A DNA stretch of 64,000 bases from contig DVKG01000001.1 in the NCBI GenBank assembly GCA_018716135.1, positions 1 to 64,000 of the forward strand, in the 5' to 3' direction. Source of the DNA: Scybalosoma faecavium. Lineage in GTDB: Bacteria; Bacillota; Clostridia; Christensenellales; Christensenellaceae. The notes under the pieces are model-generated. The model saw only the letters and a program-made list of their open reading frames with translations, made no database searches and was not told the DNA's origin. The number at the start of each line of letters is the position of its first letter. Within the stretch, counting starts at the first letter, position 1. Below, piece after piece: positions 17,181 to 26,388 of this stretch. The translations under genes and the position numbers were made by a program.

Positions 17181-17663
17181 ATGGAAATAAGATCTGCACT
17201 CATGACAGACCTTCATGCTCTCGCGGCTGTAGAAGCGGAATGCTTCCCCGCGGGAGAAGCGGCCACAGCGGACGCCCTTGCCCAAAGGCTCTCCGTATAT
17301 CCCGAGCATTTTTGGCTGCTCTGGGATGGCGGCGTACTCGTTGGCTTCGCAGACGGATTAGTCACGAACGAACGCACCCTGCGCGACGAAATGTTCCGGG
17401 ACGCCTCGCTGCACGATAAGAACGGCAATTGGCAGATGATACTCGGCGTAAATACTATCCCTTCCTACCGCAGACGCGGCTGCGCCGAGCTTCTGCTCCG
17501 CCGTGCAATAGCCGACGCAAAGTCGCAGAATCGCAAAGGGCTTGTCCTCACGTGTAAGGACAAGCTCCTGCATTACTATTCCAAATTCGGTTTCATCAGC
17601 GAAGGAATCTCTGCGTCCGTCCACGGCGGAGCAGTATGGTACGACATGAGACTGACGTTTTAG
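17181..17663 (+). CDS. GNAT-family N-acetyltransferase
   Basis: A 160-residue acetyltransferase with the acetyl-CoA-binding signature VNTIPSYRRRGCAELLLRRAI (motif A, about residues 92-112) and the C-terminal YYSKFGFI motif typical of GNATs. The layout resembles arylalkylamine-type members; the substrate is unknown. AAAGGAC precedes ATG 17181, 25 bases after addA, so it is probably the last gene of the thpR-addBA operon. Its end overlaps the convergent gene at 17660 by four bases. Confidence 0.85.
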   Translation: MEIRSALMTDLHALAAVEAECFPAGEAATADALAQRLSVYPEHFWLLWDGGVLVGFADGLVTNERTLRDEMFRDASLHDKNGNWQMILGVNTIPSYRRRGCAELLLRRAIADAKSQNRKGLVLTCKDKLLHYYSKFGFISEGISASVHGGAVWYDMRLTF

Positions 17664-18058
17664 CTTTGTTTTCCTTTCAGCAATTCCTCCGTCAGCTCCA
17701 AGATTCTCGGTGCGATTTTTTCGCGCCGTTTTTTTAATAAATATCTGTACAGCAGCGGAGCAGCAGCCATGAGGCACACCCCCGCCAAGCCCAGCGGAAT
17801 TCCCAGCACGAAGTTATTCCATACCATAACCGCGCTCATTCCTCCGCCCATCGTGAGAATTCCGCACACGCCGACCGTGAGGCTCGGGATTTTCGCATAT
17901 TTAACCGCACCTTTATCCAATTTGCGCAGCTCTTCCATTTTGCCGGCCTGATTGTCACTTCGGATATACTTTTTTCTTATATTCTCTATTTCATCTCTTT
18001 GAGCAGCCGAATATGTATAGCTGAACATCTCGCTCTCTTTATCTGTATGTCTGGTCAC
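17660..18058 (-). CDS. Small membrane protein in the two-component operon
   Basis: A 132-residue protein with a charged helical N-terminal half (IENIRKKYIRSD…KMEELRKLD) followed by two membrane helices (about residues 59-78 and 83-104) and a basic C-terminal tail. GTG 18058 is chosen because GGGAG lies six bases upstream; the coding region overlaps the upstream gene by 20 bases. The family is common as an uncharacterised protein in Clostridia. Co-transcription with the histidine kinase suggests a membrane or envelope function. Confidence 0.6.
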   Translation of the reverse strand: MTRHTDKESEMFSYTYSAAQRDEIENIRKKYIRSDNQAGKMEELRKLDKGAVKYAKIPSLTVGVCGILTMGGGMSAVMVWNNFVLGIPLGLAGVCLMAAAPLLYRYLLKKRREKIAPRILELTEELLKGKQS

Positions 18059-18944
18059 AGCTCTCTCCCTCTCTGTCTAAAATAAGCAATTTTCTGATTC
18101 TGCTGCTGGATTTTACTATCATAACTATCGCTATAGCAAGCACTCCCATGCCCGCCAAGGCTCCGCCCGCCGCCACGCTCATAAAGCTGCCGCCCCCATC
18201 CGAGGCGAAGCGAGCCGTCATGGCGGTTTGCAGTGAAAACATGGATACTATGGCTCGAACTAAATTTACATTCACTGACGCAGAAAGAATCGGACTGTTG
18301 TATCTGGCGCTGCGCAGCACGTTCATAACCGCAACCGCAGCGCTGTAAAAAGTGTAAGCCGCAGCGGCGAATATCATGACTCCGGGGTATGACTGCGCCA
18401 TTCCGTAATCAACCATACATATCGTTACAACAGACAGCGCCGCGCTCAGCAGAAATATGCTGCATCCGCATAGTCTGTAGATACGTTCTTCATATATCTC
18501 ATTCTCTATGCTTTTGCTCTGTTTCATACATTTTATTAACCAGAAATATATCTGAGACAATATCAGATAATACATGGCTACCGCGCCCCACCATATAGAT
18601 TTATATATCAGAGCCGCCGCCATTTTGAACAATGCGTACAGCGAGTTTATGCCGCACGATACGTACAGCGCCGCTTTTCTTCTAAAAGCTATGTCCTCAA
18701 AATACCTCCTGCCCGGCTCTACAGACATTATCAGCTTTTTCAATTTCACAAGCAGCCGCGCGGAGTACGCACATATGACCGCCAAAGCATATGCCGATAT
18801 TAGATACAGCAAATACGCAGCCGCACCGTCTGCGTCAAGCAAAAAAACCGCTGCCGAAGCAGCTGCACCGCATATCGTCAGCAGGACGGCTGCCTTTCCG
18901 CCCGGATGCAGCAGCTTATATAACAGTTTTTTTAATGCGCTCAT
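18039..18944 (-). CDS. Polytopic membrane protein of unknown function
   Basis: The protein of 301 residues has about seven membrane helices arranged in pairs (residues 18-36, 41-63, 108-126, 165-185, 195-215 and others) and a cytoplasmic basic C-terminus. No known catalytic motif was recognised. ATG 18944 overlaps the kinase stop codon (ATGA) and GGAGG lies upstream, so its translation is coupled to the kinase gene. It may be the regulated output or an accessory sensor of the two-component system. Confidence 0.65.
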   Translation of the reverse strand: MSALKKLLYKLLHPGGKAAVLLTICGAAASAAVFLLDADGAAAYLLYLISAYALAVICAYSARLLVKLKKLIMSVEPGRRYFEDIAFRRKAALYVSCGINSLYALFKMAAALIYKSIWWGAVAMYYLILSQIYFWLIKCMKQSKSIENEIYEERIYRLCGCSIFLLSAALSVVTICMVDYGMAQSYPGVMIFAAAAYTFYSAAVAVMNVLRSARYNSPILSASVNVNLVRAIVSMFSLQTAMTARFASDGGGSFMSVAAGGALAGMGVLAIAIVMIVKSSSRIRKLLILDREGESCDQTYR

Positions 18945-20002
18945 TCCATCCTCCGCGTCAAGCTTATCGTAAACGCACTCCCGCGTCCCTTTTCGCTTTT
19001 TACCGTTATCTCTGCGCCTACTATGTCTATAACTCTGCGCACCAGCGCCAGCCCCAGTCCGTTTCCCTGCGTAGCATGAGAGCTGTCTCCCTGATAAAAC
19101 TTCTCAAATATACGGCGTCCCACTTCTTCATTCATTCCGCAGCCCGTATCCCAAACGCATACGGATATTTTATCGCTTTCTTCTTTTAATTCAACTCCTA
19201 CTCTGCCTTTCTCCGGAGTGAATTTTATCGCGTTTGAAATCAGATTGTTCCAGACTAAAGTCATCAGCTCCGGATCAGCGTTGAGCATCACACCGTCGGC
19301 AATGTCCGTCTCTATGTCTATATCCTTTTTCTCCCATGCTTCTTCAAACATAAGCAGACATTCACAAAGCTGATCGCCGAGGTTGTATATTTGCGTTTTA
19401 GGCGCTATCTGATTATTTTCCAGCTTGCTCAGCTTCAATATATTAGTTATCAGATCCGAAAGCCTGCGAGACGCAGAGGATATCGAAGCAGCATACCGCA
19501 GTCGTTCTTCCTCGGGAATATTTGGAATGCTGAGCATATTAGAGTAATTTTGGATAACCGCAATAGGCGTTTTCAGTTCATGAGATACGTTAGATATAAA
19601 GTCATTCCTCAGCGTTTCTACGCCGGAGAGCTTCTCTGCCATTTTATTAAAATCTTCTATTAAAATATCAAACTCATTTTCGCCGTACAGCTTGCTGCCC
19701 GACGTGAGACGCGTATCGAAATTCCCCTGCGTGAGCTCTCTCATCCCTTTGAGAATAGCGCGTACCGGTCCTTCAATTGTCAGCTTTCTGCGTACCACGT
19801 CTATAATACAGCAAAGCGCACTTAAAAACAATATATTCAAAAACGTTATCAGCGCGCCGCCTCGAACATCTTCGTATGTAATTCCGGCGCCGTGCAGAAG
19901 CAGCGAAAAACTTACTGTAACTGAGAAGCCTATTATTAAAAACATAGAAATATATGATTTAACTGAAAACAGACTCCTGCTTACTCTGCTGTCTATTTTC
20001 AT
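18941..20002 (-). CDS. Sensor histidine kinase
   Basis: A 353-residue kinase: two membrane helices (about 16-36 and 51-70) with a very short extracytoplasmic loop, HAMP-like linker, HisKA with the phospho-acceptor His141 in SNVSHELKTP, and an HATPase domain with N box NLISNAIKF, G1 VWDTGCGM and G2 QGNGLGLALV. The short loop suggests intramembrane sensing. It overlaps the response regulator gene by four bases (ATGA) and probably phosphorylates it. Confidence 0.93.
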   Translation of the reverse strand: MKIDSRVSRSLFSVKSYISMFLIIGFSVTVSFSLLLHGAGITYEDVRGGALITFLNILFLSALCCIIDVVRRKLTIEGPVRAILKGMRELTQGNFDTRLTSGSKLYGENEFDILIEDFNKMAEKLSGVETLRNDFISNVSHELKTPIAVIQNYSNMLSIPNIPEEERLRYAASISSASRRLSDLITNILKLSKLENNQIAPKTQIYNLGDQLCECLLMFEEAWEKKDIDIETDIADGVMLNADPELMTLVWNNLISNAIKFTPEKGRVGVELKEESDKISVCVWDTGCGMNEEVGRRIFEKFYQGDSSHATQGNGLGLALVRRVIDIVGAEITVKSEKGRGSAFTISLTRRME

Positions 20003-20670
20003 TTCGTCACCGCCTTGTAGCCCAGACCGTGTACAGTGACTATTTCGAAATCATCGCATTCTGAGAATTTATCTCTGAGCTTGGTCATATATACATCGAC
20101 GGCGCGCCTCCCGGAGGAGCTGTCCGCATCCCAGAATTCTTCCATAAGCTGCGCCCGGGTAAAGGTCTTTCTCGGATAAGAAAGCAGCTTATAAAGCAGA
20201 TCAAATTCCCGAACTGTCAGCGTTATCTCCTCTCCTCCCAGGTACGCGCCGTGCTCCTCTGCGTCTAACACGAGATTTCCTACCACGAGCTTTTTGCTGC
20301 TCGCTATTCTCGCTCTGCGAAGCAGCGCCTCCACTCTCAAAAGAAGCTCGTCCAGCTCCACAGGCTTTACCATATAATCGTCTATCCCGATGCCAAAGCC
20401 TTTTCTCTTAGACGGCATATCGTCCCTCGCCGTCATAAAGAGTATCGGAATTTCTCTGTTCATCTCACGAACGCTTTGCGCAAAATCAAAGCCGTCCGCT
20501 CCCGGCAGCATTATGTCAGATATTATAATATCGTACACGTTCTCATACAGCGCGTCATACGCTTCATTCGCATCCGCACATCCCGTGACGTCATAGCCGT
20601 TCATGCTGAGAAAGGCGCAAACCACCCTATTCTGCTCTCCGTCATCCTCCAAAACCAGAATCTTAAACAT
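19999..20670 (-). CDS. OmpR-family response regulator
   Basis: A 223-residue regulator with receiver domain (acidic LEDD near 8-10, phospho-acceptor Asp52 in SDIMLPG, conserved Lys near 104 in VKP) and a C-terminal winged helix (LTVREFDLLYKLLSYPRKTFTRAQL, ending VDVYMTKLRDKF…VHGLGYKA). ATG 20670 is six bases after AGGAGGT; a GTG one codon upstream is too close to it. First gene of a four-gene minus-strand operon with the kinase and two membrane proteins. Confidence 0.94.
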   Translation of the reverse strand: MFKILVLEDDGEQNRVVCAFLSMNGYDVTGCADANEAYDALYENVYDIIISDIMLPGADGFDFAQSVREMNREIPILFMTARDDMPSKRKGFGIGIDDYMVKPVELDELLLRVEALLRRARIASSKKLVVGNLVLDAEEHGAYLGGEEITLTVREFDLLYKLLSYPRKTFTRAQLMEEFWDADSSSGRRAVDVYMTKLRDKFSECDDFEIVTVHGLGYKAVTK

Positions 20671-20770
20671 CACCGAACCTCCTTCTCTCCGCTATTTCGT
20701 TTTAATTATAACACAGATTTGTTAACGTTTTGTTTTACGGATAGCTTCTTTGATAAAGTTCGGATGCTTT

Positions 20771-21040
20771 TTATCTTGTTCTCCTGCCGAGCTGCAGCTT
20801 TTCTCTCCTGATTGAGTCAGAGTCCTCTTTCAAGTGCCGCGCAACTGTTTTCGCCTTTTCCTTAATTCCTTCAGCTGCCATAAACTCCCGGAAACGCGGA
20901 TCAGGCTTAGTCGCCTCTCGGAAATTTTCCGCAGATTGCTCTTTGACCTTCCTGAAATTCTCTTTGTCTATCTCGTGCTGAGCTTTTGCGCTCTCTTTAA
21001 TATCTGCCGAAACTTTGCTCATCGCTTCTCTTATTGTCAT
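20771..21040 (-). CDS. Small charged helical protein of unknown function
   Basis: The 89-residue protein is almost entirely helical and very rich in Lys, Glu, Arg and Asp (SADIKESAKAQHEIDKENF); no membrane segment, signal peptide or known motif is visible. ATG 21040 is chosen because it follows the upstream gene's TAA by one base, with AAGAGGA as ribosome-binding site; an ATG three codons earlier is too close to it. It is thus translationally coupled to the membrane protein at 21042. A coiled-coil partner role is possible but unsupported. Confidence 0.6.
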   Translation of the reverse strand: MTIREAMSKVSADIKESAKAQHEIDKENFRKVKEQSAENFREATKPDPRFREFMAAEGIKEKAKTVARHLKEDSDSIRREKLQLGRRTR

Positions 21041-21041
21041 T

Positions 21042-21398
21042 TTACACATTTCCTCTTCTTACTGAGTTTTTAATCAGCGGTATCATCATTACAAGAAGGA
21101 ATATTCCAACCGCTCCGATTATTATGCCGAATACTATCATGTTCTGATAAACAGTGACCATGCACATCCCTATCCCCAAAAGCAGAACGCCCAAAACGCC
21201 CATGGCTATCGTCCGCATATTCTTCTTTTTAAGCCTTATCCCGGACAGCACAATCAGCACTATCGCACCTATAGCCGCCAGCACAACTCCCGGAATGAAC
21301 ATTCCCCATTCCCTGATAAGGCACATGCACATACCTAAAGCAAAAGCCAGTCCGCTCAATGTAAACAGCGCGAGTCTAATAGTATTTTTCTTTTCCAT
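21042..21398 (-). CDS. Small four-helix membrane protein
   Basis: A protein of 118 residues with four predicted membrane helices in two pairs (residues about 9-27, 32-52, 63-83, 90-108) and little else. ATG 21398 is chosen because GGAGGTGTG lies a few bases upstream; the frame extends further without a ribosome-binding site. Not recognised. Forms a two-gene unit with the charged protein at 20771. Confidence 0.6.
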   Translation of the reverse strand: MEKKNTIRLALFTLSGLAFALGMCMCLIREWGMFIPGVVLAAIGAIVLIVLSGIRLKKKNMRTIAMGVLGVLLLGIGMCMVTVYQNMIVFGIIIGAVGIFLLVMMIPLIKNSVRRGNV

Positions 21399-21489
21399 AT
21401 CGCACACCTCCGTGTTTTTTATCGTGTGCTCATTATAGCCCCGCGCCTTTTGCAAATTGATTGTGTTTTGTTTCGGATTTGTTTGAATA

Positions 21490-21519
21490 AAAAAATCCCC
21501 CGCATAAAAGCAGGGGACT
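21490..21519 (-). terminator. Terminator of the DUF1858 gene
   Basis: Read on the minus strand: CCCCTGC / GCGGGGG stem with a short AT loop, then ATTTTTTTATT. Confidence 0.8.
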
Positions 21520-21544
21520 GACGTCTATACTGTATTTTCTAAAA

Positions 21545-21763
21545 TTATGCGCGCGCTGTGAGCGGATGCTCGTCAAAATACTTGTTGAGATCTGCTACGA
21601 GCTTATCAGGATCCTTGCCGTGAACGAGAGCGGCCTGCTCCAGAGATTCGCCGGAAGAAGAAGGGCATCCGAGGCAGTGCATACCGAGATCAAAGAATAT
21701 GGGCGCTACGCCTCTGTCCATCATCAGAACTTCCATTATGGTCATATCTTTTGTTATCTTCAT
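21545..21763 (-). CDS. DUF1858 domain protein (redox-disulfide type)
   Basis: This 72-residue protein starts MKITKDMTIMEVL and carries the CLGCP motif after DLGMHC, the layout of the DUF1858 family (hybrid-cluster-protein-associated redox disulfide domain). The cysteines may form a redox disulfide or bind metal. ATG 21763 is used because AAGGAG lies just upstream. Single-gene unit with its own terminator; no hybrid cluster protein lies nearby. Confidence 0.85.
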   Translation of the reverse strand: MKITKDMTIMEVLMMDRGVAPIFFDLGMHCLGCPSSSGESLEQAALVHGKDPDKLVADLNKYFDEHPLTARA

Positions 21764-21839
21764 TGTTTTAATCTCCTTCAAAAATTGTAAACTTTTTAGC
21801 TTTCGCTTAGTTACACTTTACATTATATCGCTCTGTAAT

Positions 21840-22244
21840 TCAAGTCTTTTTCGCAAATTTTTCTCCGCATTTAGGGCAGGTAATCATTATCTTCCCTTTG
21901 CCTTTGGGGACGCGGACTGCCTGTTTGCATTTGGGACATTTAAAACGCGCGTGTGTTTTAGCGTCGGGGCGAGGCTTGAAGACGCTCTTTACTTTATTCC
22001 ACGTTCTCATAAAAGACGCATTTTCCGCTCTGCGCTTCGCCACGTTGCGCGAGAACATACGATATATCGTCCACGCCAGCAGCACCAAACTCAGCACAGT
22101 CAGTATTGCATACAACGCCGCGCTCAGATGCGCGAGCAGCGAACCTGCGAGATTCAGCACCATTGCCGTAATGAGACAGAACAGCCCAAGCTGATCGCTC
22201 CCGCTCCTGCCGTACATGAACTGCATGAATTTATTTCTCAACAT
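21840..22244 (-). CDS. Membrane protein with C-terminal zinc ribbon
   Basis: A 134-residue protein: two membrane helices (about residues 19-38 and 42-62), a basic linker, and a zinc ribbon with two CPKC knuckles (FKCPKCKQ and ITCPKCGE) near the C-terminus. Small proteins of this form are frequent and unassigned in Clostridia. AGAGGT precedes ATG 22244. It stands alone between the DUF1858 gene and the nadE unit. Confidence 0.75.
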   Translation of the reverse strand: MLRNKFMQFMYGRSGSDQLGLFCLITAMVLNLAGSLLAHLSAALYAILTVLSLVLLAWTIYRMFSRNVAKRRAENASFMRTWNKVKSVFKPRPDAKTHARFKCPKCKQAVRVPKGKGKIMITCPKCGEKFAKKT

Positions 22245-22445
22245 TCCAATACCTCTTATCCGCTAATTAATTTAATTTCAAAGAGAATAATACTACTATT
22301 TGCGTTCAAAAGCAATAAGAGCGCTGAGAATTTCCCATACTTTTCATCTTTAGTCACAAAGCTGACATCTGTCTAAAACTATATTGCTCGTAACGTCAAA
22401 ATAAAAACAAGCAATCTTTTCCTCTATATCAGCAAGCGCAGAAAA

Positions 22446-22476
22446 AAGCCTGCCCTAAGACAGACTTTTTGAAAAA
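22446..22476 (-). terminator. Terminator of the nadE-lipoprotein unit
   Basis: Read on the minus strand: AGTCTGTC / GGCAGGCT imperfect stem, then TTTTTT. Confidence 0.65.
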
Positions 22477-22489
22477 ACAATATTTAGAT

Positions 22490-23170
22490 TTACGACAGGA
22501 GCCATGCCTCATACTGCGCGTCTACATCCTCGAGCCCCGCCGTAATTTCAGCATCCGCCTGTTCTTCTCCCTTTTCTTTCTTCATGGTTTCATATTCATC
22601 GCTCGTAATGGCGTAGTAGTTTTTACCTTCGTATACATTTTGAATATACCAGTTTTGCAGCTGCTGATCTGCATAGTCGGCAAACACTACTTTTTTGTAT
22701 ACATTAGCGAAGTAAGTATCTCTGCTCATGCCCAGCTGCTCCGCATGAGCGTCCAGCTTCTCCGCGCAGTTTTTCAAGATATCCGTAGCCTCATAAGCGT
22801 ATATGGAGGTGCGGCTGCTGGATACAACCTCGCTGATCTCCTCTTGGTTGTTCTCGGTAAAATAAACGCCGTTTGTCTTGCGCTTTTCCATTATTTTCAG
22901 ATACCTGTCGAAATTCTCCTGTTTTTGCGCGTCATCCTGCGTCGTGTATTTCTCATAACGCTTCATGAAATGCTTGGAAACAACAGTGTAATTCGCAGTA
23001 TCCTTATTTCTCAGAGTGTACTCCGCCATTATACCTACAGCGGGAGTAAATTCATCATAGCTAAGCGGCTCGCCGTCAGCTATTTGCTCATTTCCCGAGC
23101 TGCACGCCGCCAGCGCGAACGCAATCGCAAGCATCGCCCCAGCGGCTATAATCTTCCTCCATCTTTTCAT
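22490..23170 (-). CDS. Lipoprotein, SurA-like helical domain
   Basis: A 226-residue protein with a lipoprotein signal peptide (lipobox LAAC, cysteine at about residue 23). The mature part is helical, with an LGMSRDTYF stretch that resembles the N-terminal chaperone domain of SurA/PrsA-type proteins; no parvulin isomerase domain is present. It would be anchored to the outer face of the membrane. The ribosome-binding site GAGGTATAA overlaps the last codons of nadE, so it is coupled to nadE. A related pattern (LGMSDDEF) appears in the lipoprotein at 30121. Confidence 0.65.
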   Translation of the reverse strand: MKRWRKIIAAGAMLAIAFALAACSSGNEQIADGEPLSYDEFTPAVGIMAEYTLRNKDTANYTVVSKHFMKRYEKYTTQDDAQKQENFDRYLKIMEKRKTNGVYFTENNQEEISEVVSSSRTSIYAYEATDILKNCAEKLDAHAEQLGMSRDTYFANVYKKVVFADYADQQLQNWYIQNVYEGKNYYAITSDEYETMKKEKGEEQADAEITAGLEDVDAQYEAWLLS

Positions 23171-23174
23171 TTAC

Positions 23175-25091
23175 TTATACCTCTATTTGTTCAACCTGCT
23201 TTAGCCACAAATCCGCGCACGCATCGCTCGGCATTCTCCAATCTCCGCGCGGAGACAGCGTGACCGAACCGACCTTGGGACCATCCGGAAGGCAAGAGCG
23301 CTTAAACTGCTGCTGGAAGAAACGGCGATAGAAATTCTTGAGCCACTTGAGCAGCACTTCTTTGTCGTAGTCCTTACCCAAGGTATAAACCGCCAGACGA
23401 TAAACCTTCTGCGGTGTAAAGCCCCATCTTACGGCATAATACAGGTAGAAATCGTGCAGATCATACGGTCCGACAAGCTCCTCTGTCTTTTGAGATATTT
23501 CTCCATCCTTGGCGGGCAGCAGCTCAGGGCTGACCGGAGTATCCAGTATGTCAAGCAGGACATTCCTCAGCGCCTCATCCTGAGTGTAATCCGCTTCGTA
23601 CAAAACTATATGTCTTATAAGCGTTTTGGGAACGGATGCGTTCACGCCGTACATGCTCATGTGATCTCCGTTGTACGTCGCCCAGCCCAAAGCCAGCTCG
23701 GACAAATCGCCCGTGCCGACGACTATACCGCTCGTCTTATTCGCAATATCCATTATGACCTGCGTACGTTCGCGCGCCTGAGAGTTCTCATAGGTAACGT
23801 CGTGTATATCACTGTTGTGCCCTATGTCTGAGAAATGCTGGTTTACCGCATCTGTTATGTCCACGTGAAGCAGCGTAACTCCAAGCCTTTCTGCGAGCTG
23901 TTCCGCATTGGACTTCGTCCTCTTAGTCGTGCCGAAGCAAGGCATGGTCACCGCGACTATATCCGTCCTCGGTCTGCCCAGCTTGTCCATCGCCCTGGCG
24001 GCGACGAGCAGCGCAAGAGTGGAATCAAGCCCGCCCGATACGCCTATAACTGCCGTTTTCGCATGAGCATGAGCAAGGCGTTTTTTAAGACCCAAAGACT
24101 GTATAGCCAGTATGCTTTCGCAGCGGCGTTCTCTGTCTGTTTTATCAGAAGGTATAAACGGGCGCTCCGGGAATTTTCTCGTCAGCTGCGTCTCGACTAT
24201 CTCAAAGCTGAACGGCACGAACGTATATCCCTCTCTCGCATCCGCGGGAAACGTCGTCAGCCTGCGGCGTTCACTTTCAAGACGCTGAAAATCTATCTCA
24301 GACAGCGCCATGCCGTTCTGATACATCGGGCTTTCCGCTAATACAGCGCCGTTTTCTGCTATTATATTGTGACCTGCAAAAACCATATCGGTAGTCGATT
24401 CACCGTCCCCCGCGTCCGCGTACACATATCCGCAGACGAGTCTCGCCGATTGATTTTTTATCAGGCTGCGACGATACTCCTCTTTGCCTATGTTTTCATC
24501 GCTCGCAGAGAGATTCACAATGAGCATCGCGCCTGCGCAGGCATGAGCTACAGACGGCGGATTAGGCGACCACAAATCCTCGCATATCTCTACCGAAAAG
24601 CTAAAGCAGTTCATTTCCTGACACTGGAAGACGAGCTTAGTGCCAAAGGGGCATGTCCCGCCCGCGAGCTTTATCTCTCCCGTCTCTGCCGGAGCAGCTG
24701 CAAAGTGCCGCTTCTCATAAAATTCGTTGTAGTTCGGCAGAAAGGTCTTTGGCACAACTCCCAGAGCCTTCCCCTGCTGAGCTACTATCGCGCAGTTGTA
24801 CAGCTTGCCTTGATATTCCATAGGTGCGCCGAAAATCGTAATCATATCGCTGCCTGCCGTGGCGGCTATTATTTTCTCCGACGCCAGCTTCGCTCCATCC
24901 AGCATAGCGCGCTGCAAAAACAAATCCTGACACGTGTACGCCGTCACGCAAAGCTCGCTGAGCGCAAGTATCTTCGCGCCCTCCGCGCGCGCTTCACGCA
25001 TACGGGAGATTATCTGTTCAGCATTATACTCACAATCCGCAACCTGAATATCAGGCGTAGCTGCGGCTATCTTTAAAAAACCATGGCGCAT
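23175..25091 (-). CDS. Glutamine-dependent NAD+ synthetase
   Basis: A 638-residue two-domain enzyme. The N-terminal nitrilase-like glutaminase has the triad Glu46 (LALSELCVT), Lys115 (VPKTFLPN) and Cys170 (VEICEDLW); the C-terminal synthetase has the PP-loop GVSGGLDSTLAL (near 349). It amidates deamido-NAD+ to NAD+ using glutamine ammonia and ATP in the cytoplasm. GGAGGCAAG precedes ATG 25091. Length fits the long glutamine-dependent class found in many Clostridia and Bacteroides. Confidence 0.96.
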   Translation of the reverse strand: MRHGFLKIAAATPDIQVADCEYNAEQIISRMREARAEGAKILALSELCVTAYTCQDLFLQRAMLDGAKLASEKIIAATAGSDMITIFGAPMEYQGKLYNCAIVAQQGKALGVVPKTFLPNYNEFYEKRHFAAAPAETGEIKLAGGTCPFGTKLVFQCQEMNCFSFSVEICEDLWSPNPPSVAHACAGAMLIVNLSASDENIGKEEYRRSLIKNQSARLVCGYVYADAGDGESTTDMVFAGHNIIAENGAVLAESPMYQNGMALSEIDFQRLESERRRLTTFPADAREGYTFVPFSFEIVETQLTRKFPERPFIPSDKTDRERRCESILAIQSLGLKKRLAHAHAKTAVIGVSGGLDSTLALLVAARAMDKLGRPRTDIVAVTMPCFGTTKRTKSNAEQLAERLGVTLLHVDITDAVNQHFSDIGHNSDIHDVTYENSQARERTQVIMDIANKTSGIVVGTGDLSELALGWATYNGDHMSMYGVNASVPKTLIRHIVLYEADYTQDEALRNVLLDILDTPVSPELLPAKDGEISQKTEELVGPYDLHDFYLYYAVRWGFTPQKVYRLAVYTLGKDYDKEVLLKWLKNFYRRFFQQQFKRSCLPDGPKVGSVTLSPRGDWRMPSDACADLWLKQVEQIEV

Positions 25092-25230
25092 TTTATCTTG
25101 CCTCCAAAAAATTATCTTTAGTCTAAAAAGTGAATTAGCATTCTATGCAGTCTATTATACCAAAGGCGGCGGATTTTATCAACGATATTTGCCGAGATCG
25201 CGCTGCCCCTGAAGGCGCATTCCGCTTAGA

Positions 25231-25266
25231 TAAAAAAACGGCGCGCTTCTCTGCACACCGTTTTTG
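25231..25266 (-). terminator. Terminator of the PTS IIC-like gene
   Basis: Read on the minus strand: ACGGTGTGC / GCGCGCCGT stem with a 6-base loop, then TTTTTTT. Confidence 0.75.
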
Positions 25267-25278
25267 CTCAAATATTTT

Positions 25279-26310
25279 TTACAGCTTCTCCAGCTTGAGA
25301 TCCCCCGGCTTTATCCAGTTAAGCTTGCAAAGCAGAAGATATACCGCAAAAGTAATCGCCGCAGGAAGTATGAAATGCACAAGCGCCACCTGTAAGAATA
25401 CTGTCATAAAAGGCTGATCTCCCATAGCCGCAAACGCGCCGAACTGACCGACCAGGCCGCTCGTGCCCATTCCGGCTCCGGTAGGCGTGTTTGTCATCGC
25501 GAATACGCACGTCGATATCGGACCGCAGACGGCAGATGCGACCACAGGCGGTATCCACAGCTGCGGACGGCGCATTATATTGCCGAATTGGAGCATAGAC
25601 GTTCCTATGCCGACCGCTATAAACGAACCCCAGCCGTTGTCCTTTATACCCATTACTGCTATTCCTATCATGTTCGCGCAGCAGCCCGCTACCGCAGCGC
25701 CCGCCGCGAGGCCGTCCAGGCCCAGCATTATACAGAGAGCCGCCGAGCTTATCGGCGCTGTCAGAGCCATGCCTACTATCACGGACACGACTATTCCCAT
25801 AGGCAGCGGCGCCAACGCAGTTGCACTGTTTATTACACCGCCAAGCCATGTCATAAAGTCGTTCACATATCCGCCTATCAGCAGAGAAATTATCCCTCCG
25901 GAGATTATAGTAACAAACGGGGTTACTATTATATCTACCGGCGTTTTCCCCGCGACCAGTTGTCCTATCTCCGAGCCTACAGTCGCGCCGACAAACGCGC
26001 CGACAGGGCCGCCGAGCGCATAGCCGTAAGCGCCTGTTGCCGCACTGGCGAATATAACCAGAGGCTTAGCCTTCAAGCCCCATGATATTGCCACGCCTAT
26101 AGCCGCTCCGACGACGGGCGAGCTGGCAGACAGGACTTCTGTAATCTCTGTCAAGAAGTTCAGTCCGGGGATTTTACCTATCTGACTGATTATCAATCCG
26201 ATTATCAGAGAGGAAAACAGACCGAGCGCCATAGCGCTCATGCCTTGCACAAAATAGCGATTCAGCCAATATTTGACAGACCGCTTGTTGGGCGATAGTG
26301 TTTCAGACAT
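25279..26310 (-). CDS. PTS IIC-like membrane protein (PTS_EIIC_2 / PfoR family)
   Basis: This 343-residue protein has eight to ten membrane helices, several glycine-rich (SSPVVGAAIGVAISWG, GYALGGPVGAFVGATVGSEIG), and matches the family once named for PfoR, the perfringolysin regulator of Clostridium perfringens. Family members look like PTS permease subunits, but IIA and IIB partners are often missing, as here. It may transport a sugar or serve as a membrane sensor. AAGGAG precedes ATG 26310, and a promoter with an upstream palindrome lies at 26389-26435. Confidence 0.8.
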   Translation of the reverse strand: MSETLSPNKRSVKYWLNRYFVQGMSAMALGLFSSLIIGLIISQIGKIPGLNFLTEITEVLSASSPVVGAAIGVAISWGLKAKPLVIFASAATGAYGYALGGPVGAFVGATVGSEIGQLVAGKTPVDIIVTPFVTIISGGIISLLIGGYVNDFMTWLGGVINSATALAPLPMGIVVSVIVGMALTAPISSAALCIMLGLDGLAAGAAVAGCCANMIGIAVMGIKDNGWGSFIAVGIGTSMLQFGNIMRRPQLWIPPVVASAVCGPISTCVFAMTNTPTGAGMGTSGLVGQFGAFAAMGDQPFMTVFLQVALVHFILPAAITFAVYLLLCKLNWIKPGDLKLEKL

Positions 26311-26388
26311 ATTTTTCTCCTTAAAAATTTTAAATTGTATAAATTCTGAATTTCCTAGCTATAAACACAGATGTTTACAGCCGTAAAT

